Origin: Bdellovibrionales bacterium RIFOXYC1_FULL_37_79
Lineage (GTDB): Bacteria > Bdellovibrionota > Bacteriovoracia > Bacteriovoracales > Bacteriovoracaceae
Length of the DNA stretch: 64,000 nt
NCBI GenBank assembly: GCA_001770015.1
Contig: MEQB01000011.1
Coordinates: forward strand, 186,001-250,000
Direction of reading: 5' to 3'
The notes beneath the pieces were generated by a model that worked only from the letters and a program-made list of their open reading frames with translations, did not search any database and was not told the origin of the DNA. Shown one piece after another: positions 55,816-64,000 of the stretch (position 1 is its first letter; each line of letters opens with the position of its first letter). Position numbers and translations under genes: made by a program.

Positions 55816-57705
55816 TTATTGGGGTTTAATTATTTTTTTTGAAATTTTTAATTCCATTAATTCTTTATCCACAGAACTTATTTCTTGCATGAGCTTGTCA
55901 GCCTCCTCTTTGGTGGAACAAAAAGGCTGATTATTTCTTAAAATATTTCTTTTTTCTAGCAAAAGTTCCTCTTTAAGTTTCTTATTAAAATCATCCAAGA
56001 GACGGGAGATTATCTTATCATCCAATTTCGTCTTTTCATATTTAAAAAGGGCATATCCCACCACCTCTCTAAGACTTTGTGAGATTTCCTCTTGGGCCGT
56101 TAGCGCCTGAACCATTTGTACATATTCTATTTCCTCTATTTCATATATGAAATCTTGCATTTTTAAAATAAAATTTTTGATATGGGCCGCATTTATATTT
56201 TCCAGCAATAGGGACATTTTGGGGGAGGATAAACATTCAGGATGCTTGATGATTTCCTCAATTAATCTTCTTTCGGCGGTAGAAATTGGAAGCGGGGGAG
56301 TTGGCTCGTTTTCAAGAGTGGTGCTTGGGGGTAATTTATTATTATTTACAATCACTTGCGGCGCAGAGTCATTGCCAGCATGTTTGGAATAGTCTTGAAG
56401 AAATTTGGTATAGAAATTAATAATGGTGGAAGAATCGGATTTCAGTCCCAATTGTTTTGCCGTTTCAATAATTCGCTCTGTGGCGGAAAGGGACTCTTTT
56501 AAGGGGGCAAGAAAAGGGAAGATACTTTTTAAAATTTCTAATTTTTTATCGGATAGATCTGGAATCTCGTTTGGAACAATATTATGAATCAAAATATCAA
56601 CGAACGGCTGGGCCTTTTCTTTTCGAGCAAAGAATTCCTCTTTGGAGAGATTCTCTAGGAATTCATCAGGGTCCTTATGGGGTGAAAAATCCAAATACTT
56701 TGGAATAATATCGTTGGAAAGACACATCTCATTAATTCTTTGCATCGCTTTAAAGCCAGCTTCATCGGAATCCAGCGCAAGATAAAAGTTGTGGGTTAGC
56801 CCTTTTAAATTTTTTAAAACTGCCTCTCCTAGCCCGACGCCCATGACCGCTACCGCATTTCTGATGCCATTTTTAAAAAGGGCGATGACGTCCATTTGTC
56901 CTTCCACCATAATGACAGACTGGTTGTCCCTTATCGAATTTTTTGCCAGGTGATAGCCATATAAAATATTTTTTTTATTAAAAATAAAGGATTGATCGGA
57001 ATTGATATATTTGCCTTTTTGATGTTCTTTGGTTTTTCTTCCACTAAAGCCGACAATATCGCCGAAACTGTTAAAAATAGGAAACATGATGCGATCCCGG
57101 AAAGTGTCAAAATAGGCATTAACTTTATTTTTATCTTTGCGAATGATGCCAATTTCCAAGGCTGTATCAAGCGCCAGCTTTCGTTCATTTTTATTCGGGA
57201 TGGATTCAAGATAGGAGGTTAAAATATTATTGCCAGGGGCCAGTCCGATTTGAAATTCCTTGATGGTTTCAGGTGAGAGATTTCGAGTTTTCACAAAGGA
57301 GGTGAACTCTTCTTTGGAATTATCAGTGGCAACTTTCTGAAAGAGCAAGGCGGCTTTGGAAAGTACCCGTTTGGCCATTTGGATCTTGGGTGGCTCTTCT
57401 TTGGGAGTGTAGTACTCGTCCCATGAAATGCCAACTCTGCTACAAATATCCTTGAGGGCATCCAGGTAGCTTAAGTTTTCTTTTTTTCTAACAAAGCTGA
57501 TCGCATCTCCCCCGATTTGATCCACAAAGCACATGAACATGCCTTTTTGATCATTAACCTGTAAGGAGGGGCTGGTATCATTGTGAAAAGGACAAAGTCC
57601 GACATGGTAATGTCCTTTTCTGGAGAGTGAAATATACCTTCCGATAATTTCAGAAATCGGTATGGTTTTGATTCGAATTTTTAAATCTTCAATACCATCA
57701 GACAT
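55816..57705 (-). CDS. dnaG: DNA primase
   Basis: 629 residues. The N-terminal zinc-binding domain ([30 protein letters not shown]) has only three of the four usual ligands: the second C of CFGC is replaced (CFVD). The catalytic core follows with FSGRKT and the TOPRIM motifs [13 protein letters not shown] and LALDSDEAG, and a C-terminal helicase-binding domain. Makes RNA primers for replication. The start overlaps the trmB stop by 8 bp. Confidence 0.95.
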   Translation of the reverse strand: MSDGIEDLKIRIKTIPISEIIGRYISLSRKGHYHVGLCPFHNDTSPSLQVNDQKGMFMCFVDQIGGDAISFVRKKENLSYLDALKDICSRVGISWDEYYTPKEEPPKIQMAKRVLSKAALLFQKVATDNSKEEFTSFVKTRNLSPETIKEFQIGLAPGNNILTSYLESIPNKNERKLALDTALEIGIIRKDKNKVNAYFDTFRDRIMFPIFNSFGDIVGFSGRKTKEHQKGKYINSDQSFIFNKKNILYGYHLAKNSIRDNQSVIMVEGQMDVIALFKNGIRNAVAVMGVGLGEAVLKNLKGLTHNFYLALDSDEAGFKAMQRINEMCLSNDIIPKYLDFSPHKDPDEFLENLSKEEFFARKEKAQPFVDILIHNIVPNEIPDLSDKKLEILKSIFPFLAPLKESLSATERIIETAKQLGLKSDSSTIINFYTKFLQDYSKHAGNDSAPQVIVNNNKLPPSTTLENEPTPPLPISTAERRLIEEIIKHPECLSSPKMSLLLENINAAHIKNFILKMQDFIYEIEEIEYVQMVQALTAQEEISQSLREVVGYALFKYEKTKLDDKIISRLLDDFNKKLKEELLLEKRNILRNNQPFCSTKEEADKLMQEISSVDKELMELKISKKIIKPQ

Positions 57706-58405
57706 GTGCCACCTCTCTTTTTAGGGAGGTTAGTTCAAATGCCTTGATTTTTATTCCTTGAGATATAAATATTTTTTCGAATTTGGTCTGAAAAGAAGAT
57801 AAAAAATGATTGGGATGCTCCTGCCTTAAATCAGTTGTTTTTAAATCTACATTAAAAAGATTTTGATTAAGCAAAATCTTTTCCATCCATTTAGCATAAT
57901 CGTCGTGGTCAGATTTTATGTAAAATTTTCCACCCGCCTTTAAAACTTTGTAGGCAACTTCTAAAAAAGGTATTTGAAAAAGCCTTTTTTTGTTGTGACT
58001 AGTTTTAGGCCAGGGATCGGGAAAAAAATAAAAGAGGGTATCAACTTCATTTTCATTAAACAAAAAGCCAATGCGCTCTCCCTTGGCCCGTAGAAATCGA
58101 AAATTTTTCTGAGATATGTTATTTAATTTTTTTGCCAGGGAAAAAGATCTTTTAAAGCGATAATCCATCCCGACAAAGTTAATATCAGGATTTTTCTCAC
58201 AAAAATCCATCATAAAATCGCCGTATCCGCTGCCAATTTCCAGATAAAGCGGAGAATGACGCTTAAATACATCCTGATTCCATTTACCCAGAAGAGCCTC
58301 GCCTTGCTCACCACAAAAAACAAAGCCACCAAAATCGCCTAAGCGGTCATTGTAAGGATTTTTAGTTTTGTACTTAAAATCAGGTAAATAAGTATGATCA
58401 ACCAT
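57698..58405 (-). CDS. trmB: tRNA (guanine-N7)-methyltransferase
   Basis: 235 residues. SAM motif LEIGSGYGDFMMDF, then NFVGMDYRFKR, and the TrmB signature FYFFPDPWPKTSHNKKRL. KSDHDDYAKWM follows. Methylates G46 in tRNA. It occupies the place upstream of dnaG that rpsU has in enterobacteria and is co-translated with dnaG. No obvious ribosome site was seen before ATG 58405. Confidence 0.95.
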   Translation of the reverse strand: MVDHTYLPDFKYKTKNPYNDRLGDFGGFVFCGEQGEALLGKWNQDVFKRHSPLYLEIGSGYGDFMMDFCEKNPDINFVGMDYRFKRSFSLAKKLNNISQKNFRFLRAKGERIGFLFNENEVDTLFYFFPDPWPKTSHNKKRLFQIPFLEVAYKVLKAGGKFYIKSDHDDYAKWMEKILLNQNLFNVDLKTTDLRQEHPNHFLSSFQTKFEKIFISQGIKIKAFELTSLKREVAHV

Positions 58406-58454
58406 TCAATACTAGGTATCAAAAAAATGGAAAAACTACAATTGAAAATACTGA

Positions 58455-59564
58455 CTATCTCTTGGCTAAAAATTCTTTTATAGCGTCACAAACGGTATTT
58501 ATGTCATCGCCGGTTAAAAATGGGTTTAGGGGTAGACAAATACACTGGGCCGCAAATTGTGGACCTATTTGCGTTTCGCCAGCCGCATTCATAAGCGGTT
58601 TTTCTTCTGGAAGTGATTTTTCATAGAAGAGGGCGCTACCAATATCTTTTGTCTTGAGAAATTGTTGCAGGGCATATTTTTGTTCTCGATTTGCCATTCG
58701 GATGGGGTATAAATGCCACGAAGAGGTTTCCAGATATTTTGCAGGAAGAAGACCGATTTCCAGATTTTTTAATTTTTCATGATATTGCTTGGCGATCTTT
58801 TTTCTCTGCTCGTTTTGTTGAGTGATTTTTCTAAGTTTTAGATGAAGTATCGCAGCTTGAATGGAGTCACATCGGGAATTTTTTCCAGAGAGTATATGTC
58901 CATTCGGGCTTCGTCCATGGTTTCTGATGGATTTGATTTTTTCCGCTAAATTGTCGTCTTGGGTTAAAATAGCGCCAGCATCGCCAAAGGCAGCCAGATT
59001 TTTAGTTGGATAAAATGAAAATGTAGTTAAATTATTAGATGAACCGATAGGTCCACTTTTAAGATAACCGCCCTGTCCCTGCGCACTGTCTTCCACAATT
59101 TTTATATTGAGCGGACGGCAGATAGCCTCTAACTCTTCGATTGGAGCGGGCATTCCGTAGATATGCACTGGAATGATTGCTTTTAATTTATGTTCTTTTA
59201 AAACTCGCTTAAGTGATGCAGGATCCATTAATCCGGTTTCTGCATTAACATCTATAAAGACGGGGGTGGCCCCTTGAGTGATGACCGCTTCAGCGGTAGC
59301 AAAAAAAGAAATGGTGGGGATACCAACTTTATCACCATGTCCGACATCATATGCCTGAAGAGCGATCTCGATGGCATCGGTGCCATTGGCTACTAACAAA
59401 CAATGTTTGGCTTGTTGCATTTGAGCAAATTCTTTCTCGAAAAGGGCATTATATTCGCCTTCAATAAAAGCATTCTTGTCAATTATTTCGGAAATTCTTC
59501 TTTTAGCTTCGGTTCGGAGTTCTTCATTGTGAAGTTCTTTGAAATTGTAGATTGGTACACCCAT
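58455..59564 (-). CDS. DegT/DnrJ/EryC1-family sugar aminotransferase
   Basis: 369 residues. PLP enzyme with VANGTDAIEIALQAY, PVHIYGMP, EDSAQGQGG and the lysine motif [19 protein letters not shown]. Closest in style to transaminases that act on UDP-GlcNAc3NA or 3-keto sugars (WlbC/PglE-like). It stands apart from the sugar locus, next to trmB, with a 49-bp gap. It resembles the partial gene at 1-722. Product sugar unknown. Confidence 0.88.
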   Translation of the reverse strand: MGVPIYNFKELHNEELRTEAKRRISEIIDKNAFIEGEYNALFEKEFAQMQQAKHCLLVANGTDAIEIALQAYDVGHGDKVGIPTISFFATAEAVITQGATPVFIDVNAETGLMDPASLKRVLKEHKLKAIIPVHIYGMPAPIEELEAICRPLNIKIVEDSAQGQGGYLKSGPIGSSNNLTTFSFYPTKNLAAFGDAGAILTQDDNLAEKIKSIRNHGRSPNGHILSGKNSRCDSIQAAILHLKLRKITQQNEQRKKIAKQYHEKLKNLEIGLLPAKYLETSSWHLYPIRMANREQKYALQQFLKTKDIGSALFYEKSLPEEKPLMNAAGETQIGPQFAAQCICLPLNPFLTGDDINTVCDAIKEFLAKR

Positions 59565-59668
59565 AAATCATCCTATTTTTTAGTTGTTATAAAATTCACA
59601 GGAGGAATATTAGCAGATTAGATTTGGTTTGTCCTAGGTTTTTTAGATAAAATTCCGAAGAATTGTTG

Positions 59669-62077
59669 ATGGATAAGTTATTTATATTTATGGTGCTTGG
59701 GGTGCTGAACGTCCTTACTGTTTATGCAGCCAATGATTCTTCAAAAGTTTGTACCATTACAATCAACTCAGATAATGAGGCCAATCTTTTTAAAAAATAT
59801 TTAAGTTCTGGAGAAAATAAGGGCAAGTTCGAATTTGTGGAGCTTACTAAAGGGACGGAGGATGATTGGTTTTCAAAAGCTTGTGAAAAAAAGATTCCCT
59901 GTGATGTTTTGGTTATTTCAGGACATTTTTCGGGAGGTTTTTTTTCTGACAAGAATAATCTTAGTTTATCCCTAGATGAATTAGAAGATAAGTCCTGCAA
60001 TAATAAATGTGACGATATTTTAACTAGGCCTACGGAAGTTTTTTTATTTGGCTGTAATACACTGGCATCCAAAGATGCTGATCAAACAACTGCTGATGCT
60101 GCGCTTAGAAGATATTTGGCACATGGAATGACATTGGAGCAAGCGGTTAGATCGGCACAAAACCTTTGGGGAGCATTTGGAAATTCAAATCGAGATACCA
60201 TGAAAAGAATTTTTAAAGGGGTAAGGAATATTTATGGTTTTTCTGAATCGGCTCCACTGGGGAATACGATTGAGCCAAGGTTAAAAAAGTATTTTGAAAA
60301 AGTAAAAGATTACGGAAAGCATCTGCTTGAAATAGAAACCAAAAGAGCTGTGGATGGGCTTGCGAAGACTAATTCTTGGATTTCCGACAATAATTTTCTT
60401 GCGGATACTTTGAAGGATACCTATTTTTATCAGTGTTCAGGACTACTCGCAGATAGTGATGATCCTATTCTTAAGAATATTTGTGCTATAAAAGATGAAA
60501 AAAAAGATGTTGATGAGAAGCTAGATCTGATTGAGAGGCTATTGGTAGGCACGGATTCACTTGTTTATGCCCCAACTATTATTGATTTTTTTGATAAGAA
60601 TTCGCCAAAAAATTACTATGAGAATACGCTGGAAATTTTCAAAAATATTCAAAAAAATGAATCGGCAAAGGCGAATTTTAAAGCAGGCTGGTCTACTCTT
60701 GCTCCAGTCTCGCAAATTTCTTATTTGGATTTTATGGTGAAGATGGGATGGATGGATGTTTCTGAGGCTACTAAAATTGAAAAAGCTGTTGTAACAAAAA
60801 TGTTAACGCCACCAATTTCAACATTTAACAAAGATAGCTTGTGTGGATATTATGAAAAATTTGAAGACTCAAGTGTTCGAAAACCTTTTTATCGCCTAAG
60901 TTACGATGATATTTCATCCAAAATCCTCAATGATAAAAATGGTGTGTTTGCGCTGGGATGTATTGGAATAAAGGATAAAAGGTTGGTGCTGGATCTGGAG
61001 AAAAAGTATTTAAAATATAAGAATTTAACATTAGAAGAAAAATTCGGTTATTTCAAAGCAATTGCCGCAACGGAATATGAGTCTCAGCTTTTAGATGATT
61101 TTATTTTAAAAAATGTTGGTAGTAAAAACAAAGAGAATTTTGGTGTGGCTATTTATTTAGCAGAATTGAATAGAAGTCAAAATGCTCGTATTCAAAATAT
61201 AATCATTGGTTTGGATCGAGCTGAGTATAACCTTGCATACGGTTTGCATAAAATGAAAATTAGTGATAGGCAGGTTTTAGATAAAATTTTGGCACGTGCT
61301 TTAGCGGGCGAGCTTGATTTTTTTGTTGCCTTGATGCCTTTTAAAGAGAAGCTTGATGGGGAACAAATTGAAAAAATAAGGTTATATTTTCTTGGAATGA
61401 AAAAAGAGGAGCTTGGAAAAGTTAATGAATTAGTTTTTACAAGTTTGCCTGCAAAAATAAGAGCTGAAGTTTTGTTGAGCATGCTTGAGAAGAATGTTGA
61501 AAATTTTGGAAGCGATTGCTTTATTGACTACACACAAGTAAGTACTGAAGATAAATTGGAGTTTAAAAAACAATTTTCCAATTATTTAGAAAAAATGTCT
61601 CCCAGCGATTATTTATCAAAGATACCAAAGTTGATGATTCTTTATCCAAATGAAGCTAGGCTTACTAATGCTGAAATAAGGGCATTTATTGAAATTTTTA
61701 AAATATCACCTAAAGTTAATTATAAAATGATAGAGCTTATGAAAAAAAATATAATTGAAGAGGAATTTCTAAATGATATTTTCATGATTGAGAATAAAAA
61801 TTTTTCAGATTATGACAAGGAAGAAATTCTAAAAAATAACATTAGAAAAGGATCAAAAATTCCTCAATTGTTAATTAATAAGGCTAAGACTGATTCATAT
61901 TCTCAAAGGATGATCGAAATCCTAATAGAATATGAAAAGATAGACCCTTCTGTCGAGGGACAAATGTGGTTGGTCAGTTTATTTAGAACTAGCGAGAATA
62001 TTCGTCAGCTTTTTAAGGAAGTTGGCTTTTTAAATGAAGAAATTGAAAAATTGTATAATCAACGATATAAAGATTAG
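59669..62077 (+). CDS. large secreted protein with CHAT/caspase-like His-Cys pair
   Basis: About 802 residues from ATG 59669. Residues 1-21 are a Sec signal peptide ending in VYAA. Between 75 and 135 the pattern is VLVISGHFSGGFF (His86), about 40 residues, then EVFLFGCNTL (Cys129). Strand-His-Gly-like turn followed by strand-Cys is the layout of CHAT and other clan CD cysteine peptidases. The AHGMTLEQAVRSAQ helix after it also fits. Residues 200-800 are almost all alpha-helical and repeat-like (HEAT-type feel) without a motif I know. A secreted protease or a protease-like scaffold is possible; active-site assignment is by eye. No partner gene is evident. Confidence 0.6.
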   Translation: MDKLFIFMVLGVLNVLTVYAANDSSKVCTITINSDNEANLFKKYLSSGENKGKFEFVELTKGTEDDWFSKACEKKIPCDVLVISGHFSGGFFSDKNNLSLSLDELEDKSCNNKCDDILTRPTEVFLFGCNTLASKDADQTTADAALRRYLAHGMTLEQAVRSAQNLWGAFGNSNRDTMKRIFKGVRNIYGFSESAPLGNTIEPRLKKYFEKVKDYGKHLLEIETKRAVDGLAKTNSWISDNNFLADTLKDTYFYQCSGLLADSDDPILKNICAIKDEKKDVDEKLDLIERLLVGTDSLVYAPTIIDFFDKNSPKNYYENTLEIFKNIQKNESAKANFKAGWSTLAPVSQISYLDFMVKMGWMDVSEATKIEKAVVTKMLTPPISTFNKDSLCGYYEKFEDSSVRKPFYRLSYDDISSKILNDKNGVFALGCIGIKDKRLVLDLEKKYLKYKNLTLEEKFGYFKAIAATEYESQLLDDFILKNVGSKNKENFGVAIYLAELNRSQNARIQNIIIGLDRAEYNLAYGLHKMKISDRQVLDKILARALAGELDFFVALMPFKEKLDGEQIEKIRLYFLGMKKEELGKVNELVFTSLPAKIRAEVLLSMLEKNVENFGSDCFIDYTQVSTEDKLEFKKQFSNYLEKMSPSDYLSKIPKLMILYPNEARLTNAEIRAFIEIFKISPKVNYKMIELMKKNIIEEEFLNDIFMIENKNFSDYDKEEILKNNIRKGSKIPQLLINKAKTDSYSQRMIEILIEYEKIDPSVEGQMWLVSLFRTSENIRQLFKEVGFLNEEIEKLYNQRYKD

Positions 62078-62080
62078 TGT

Positions 62081-62587
62081 TTAACTCGAATCTTCCGTCG
62101 CCATAAGCCGTTCGATGAATTTTCCCTCCTTTTCATTTTTTAAAATATAACTCGAAACAATTTTAAATCCTTTATTAAAACTGACCACCCTTGAGTAGGC
62201 CAAATAATTCCAGAAGCGTCCGACCTTGTTGCCTTTTTTGGCGCCGGTCACAATCATCGCAATTGAGCCAGGCAAGAATTTTAAAAAGTTTTGGATGTAT
62301 AAGCGCATTTTTCCTCTGATTAGCAGGTGGATGTGATTGCCTACAATCGCAAATTGATAGATACGAATTTGAAAGCGATCAGAGGCCTCTTTAATAAGTT
62401 CTTTGATGCGTTTGACATGCCTCGGGTGCAGCAAGCTCCACTGGTTTTTAGCTCGGGTGGATCGAATCACCACATGGAGAGCATCTTTAGTGCTAATGGG
62501 TCTGGCGATTTTTCTTTTGTGCTTTCGTTTTTCACCACCGTGTTCCAGACATATTTTTTCAAGAAAGGGGAAGGATTGTTTTTTCAT
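62081..62587 (-). CDS. REP-associated tyrosine transposase (RAYT, Y1_Tnp/TnpA-like)
   Basis: About 168 residues from ATG 62587 (a TTG at 62614 is open). It has the HUH nuclease block FAIVGNHIHLLIRG (two metal-binding histidines), ALHVVIRSTRA at the N-terminus, and a helix with the candidate nucleophile tyrosine in SSYILKN. These proteins cut single-stranded palindromic REP elements and spread them. No copy of the 42030-type repeat is next to it. The gene is intact, but a decayed second copy follows at 62735. Confidence 0.85.
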   Translation of the reverse strand: MKKQSFPFLEKICLEHGGEKRKHKRKIARPISTKDALHVVIRSTRAKNQWSLLHPRHVKRIKELIKEASDRFQIRIYQFAIVGNHIHLLIRGKMRLYIQNFLKFLPGSIAMIVTGAKKGNKVGRFWNYLAYSRVVSFNKGFKIVSSYILKNEKEGKFIERLMATEDSS

Positions 62588-62645
62588 GAAATTTCTCTTT
62601 TCGTTTGGGGGCAATGGTAATCGAGCTTTTCAAGGTGCAAAAATT

Positions 62646-62688
62646 GGTGCTGCTCGCATGAAAAAACTAATTGAAATTATTTGAAAAA
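62646..62688. repeat. 43-bp direct repeat, copy 1
   Basis: Sequence starting GGTGCTGCTCGCATGAAAAA, identical at 62954-62996. It lies upstream of the RAYT gene start (minus strand) and marks the unit that was duplicated. Confidence 0.9.
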
Positions 62689-62734
62689 TAATGATTGGAT
62701 GGAAAAAAATGCGAAGGGCTAAGTGCAGGGGGAG

Positions 62735-62960
62735 CGGGCGCCTTCAATTGATGAGCAGGTGAATATGATTACCTACAATCGCAAATTGATAGATGCGAAT
62801 GTGAAAGCGATGCTGAGTTCTTCTCTTCGTTGATGTTTTTCGGGTTCAGAAAGCCCTACAAGTTTTTTGTTTGTGAGGAAGGGTTATTTTTTCATAAACT
62901 TTTGCTTTTGGTTTGGGGGCAATGGTATATAAGTCTTCCAACGGGCAACAATAGGTGCTG
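62735..62960 (-). pseudogene. decayed second copy of the RAYT gene
   Basis: The stretch around 62765-62810 (TACAATCGCAAATTGATAGA) repeats the HUH-coding part of the intact gene (62340 onward) with a few changes. The region 62880-62930 repeats its 5' end (GGTTTGGGGGCAATGGTA). The middle is deleted and no frame is open. With the 43-bp repeats it shows a tandem duplication followed by decay. Confidence 0.8.
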
Positions 62961-62996
62961 CTCGCATGAAAAAACTAATTGAAATTATTTGAAAAA
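62954..62996. repeat. 43-bp direct repeat, copy 2
   Basis: Exact copy of 62646-62688, 308 bp downstream, at the matching place beside the decayed RAYT copy. Confidence 0.9.
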
Positions 62997-63131
62997 ACAT
63001 GCAAAGAACTCGGTGCATGGGTCTGGATCTTCAATCTGGTAAAGTTTTCATAAACCAGTAATACTAGTTAACGTTTATTTTTCGAGATGATAGATCAGGC
63101 ATGTAAACTGGTTTTAACAAAAGGAATAATC

Positions 63132-63539
63132 TTGAAAGCAAAATTCGTTGTAGCATTACTTATCTTTGGAACAATTTGTAACCTAGTGGCAGCTCAACTT
63201 CCTCCTCCTGATTTATCAAAAATCAATAGGCTTGGTTGTAATGCAAAAAATTTTGAAGAGGGTGGTTTTACCATCGAGAATTTGCAAAATCCGGATGCGG
63301 TAACTATAAAGCTAAACAGCGGGGAAAGTCATAAATTGTATAATTTAACATTAACGAAAAAAAATCAGCTTAGCTTTGCTTATTTAAATTTTGATATGAT
63401 GTTAAAGTTTGATAAAACAAGCCTGGAAGACGACACCAACTATCATAGCTATGAGGTATATGAGGGAATGTTGCTACAGGTGGTGCAGGATTTGGGTGGC
63501 TACACTTATGTGCCGGTATTATGTTTTAACCTAGACTGA
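63132..63539 (+). CDS. small secreted protein of unknown function
   Basis: About 135 residues if started at TTG 63132, which has AAGGA seven bases upstream and begins a clean Sec signal peptide (KAKFVVALLIFGTICNLVAA). The frame is open from 63087, but that would put 15 residues before the signal. The mature part has two cysteines near its ends and looks beta-rich (FTIENL, AVTIKL, YNLTLT, LSFAYLNFDMMLKF). I do not recognise the family. Confidence 0.65.
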   Translation: MKAKFVVALLIFGTICNLVAAQLPPPDLSKINRLGCNAKNFEEGGFTIENLQNPDAVTIKLNSGESHKLYNLTLTKKNQLSFAYLNFDMMLKFDKTSLEDDTNYHSYEVYEGMLLQVVQDLGGYTYVPVLCFNLD

Positions 63540-63540
63540 T

Positions 63541-63717
63541 TTATTTACCCATCATTTCTTCCAGAATTCGAGCTGCTTTCTTGGCAAATTCCGGGTTTTT
63601 TATCTTATCATTAATCTGATCTTTTAAAAGGGTGACCAGGTGTTTATCTTTTTGATCGAGCGCACTTTCTTGGGTTGTTTTTCTTTTGGGAAATTGTTTA
63701 AGCTTGGGAGCACTCAT
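63541..63717 (-). CDS. 58-residue hypothetical protein
   Basis: Small basic, helical protein (MSAPKLKQFPKRK at the start, AARILEEMMGK at the end). It begins 8 bp after the stop of the gene at 63726 on the same strand and is convergent with the secreted protein gene, the two stops being adjacent. Coding is supported by its context and lack of stops only; the family is unknown. Confidence 0.5.
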   Translation of the reverse strand: MSAPKLKQFPKRKTTQESALDQKDKHLVTLLKDQINDKIKNPEFAKKAARILEEMMGK

Positions 63718-63725
63718 TATCTGAT

Positions 63726-63950
63726 TTATCCCATGATGGATGGTTCATGACCAATTTTCTTATTGTGTTTGGCAACCATTTTCATATGATTATGAATGAC
63801 TTCATAAAGTTCGAGATTAGTTTTTTTGGGGTCCATGCCTTCTGGAAGTGTTGAATAGAGAAACTCACCCTCGATTTCCGTAAAGACGAACCAGGTATTG
63901 CCAAGTTTTTGAAAGAGTACGTCAGATTCTTTAGTCTTGATATTTTCCAT
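63726..63950 (-). CDS. 74-residue hypothetical protein
   Basis: A very good ribosome site (AGGAGGG, about six bases before ATG 63950). Soluble, no cysteines, with WFVFTEIEGEFLYSTLPEGM in the middle and a His/Lys-rich end. Probably co-transcribed with the 58-residue gene behind it. Function unknown. Confidence 0.65.
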   Translation of the reverse strand: MENIKTKESDVLFQKLGNTWFVFTEIEGEFLYSTLPEGMDPKKTNLELYEVIHNHMKMVAKHNKKIGHEPSIMG

Positions 63951-63972
63951 GCATGCCCTCCTGGCCTATGAT

Positions 63973-63990
63973 AAATCCATCGATGGATTT
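63973..63990 (+). terminator. AT-rich palindrome with T-run at the window edge
   Basis: AAATCCATCGATGGATTT followed by TTTTATTTT reads as a weak rho-independent terminator on the plus strand. No plus-strand gene ends close by, so it may be accidental. Confidence 0.25.
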
Positions 63991-64000
63991 TTTATTTTGC

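Noticed and set aside
1-64000. tRNA, rRNA or CRISPR array
   Set aside because: No cloverleaf-like segments, no conserved rRNA stretches and no regularly spaced direct repeats were seen in the intergenic regions.

Overview
The window is AT-rich chromosomal DNA of a Gram-negative bacterium. Evidence for this is the Sec signal peptides, a lipoprotein signal, sugar-nucleotide and lipid-linked glycosylation genes, and a trmB-dnaG-rpoD block. The base composition, the sigma factor and several secreted proteins of unknown function would fit the Bdellovibrionota (Bacteriovorax-like) or another deltaproteobacterium-like lineage. That assignment is a guess made without any search.

Layout. (1) 1-3300: the edge of a sugar locus, with a 3-amino-sugar pair (partial aminotransferase plus FdtA-like ketoisomerase), a family 2 glycosyltransferase and a secreted protein with a probable jelly-roll end. 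(2) 3476-5074: two decaying genes, a frameshifted DUF4143 ATPase and an unrecognised broken gene. (3) 5256-11608: a plus-strand sugar-modifying operon with a B12/radical SAM enzyme, a C-methyltransferase-type protein, two epimerase/dehydratases and a sugar O-methyltransferase-like protein. (4) 18974-11605 (minus): a compact eight-gene operon matching the Campylobacter legionaminic acid set (LegC, LegH-like, LegI, LegG, PtmE-, PtmF-, LegF/PtmB- and PtmA-like). (5) 19126-31659 (plus, divergent): a second nonulosonic acid set (NeuA-, NeuB-, NeuC-like) with the LegB dehydratase missing from the first operon, then Gfo/Idh oxidoreductases, an acetyltransferase, Gmd, a methyltransferase and three glycosyltransferases. 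(6) 31634-41368: further glycosyltransferases, a UDP-glucuronate-epimerase-like enzyme, an MBOAT plus SGNH-like acylation pair and two GT39 proteins. The whole region probably builds a complex surface glycan carrying one or two nonulosonic acids.

(7) 41368-50817: an accessory region. It holds ung, an intact DUF4143 ATPase and, on the minus strand, a cluster I find the most interesting in the window. That cluster consists of a sigma-54 response regulator, a stand-alone 65-residue histidine-phosphotransfer-type fragment, an 83-residue candidate precursor peptide ending in two cysteines, an oligopeptide-binding lipoprotein, a YcaO protein, and a membrane histidine kinase with two receiver domains. 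It looks like an uncharacterised peptide-modification and sensing system. Five genes here end exactly at copies of one palindromic repeat, which supplies or abuts their stop codons.

(8) 50817-59564 (minus): housekeeping genes, namely a SWIM/SNF2 helicase, rpoD, dnaG and trmB, plus a DegT aminotransferase. (9) 59669-64000: a large secreted protein with a CHAT/caspase-like His-Cys pair, a REP-type (RAYT) transposase followed by a decayed tandem copy, and small hypothetical genes. I saw no rRNA, tRNA or CRISPR array.
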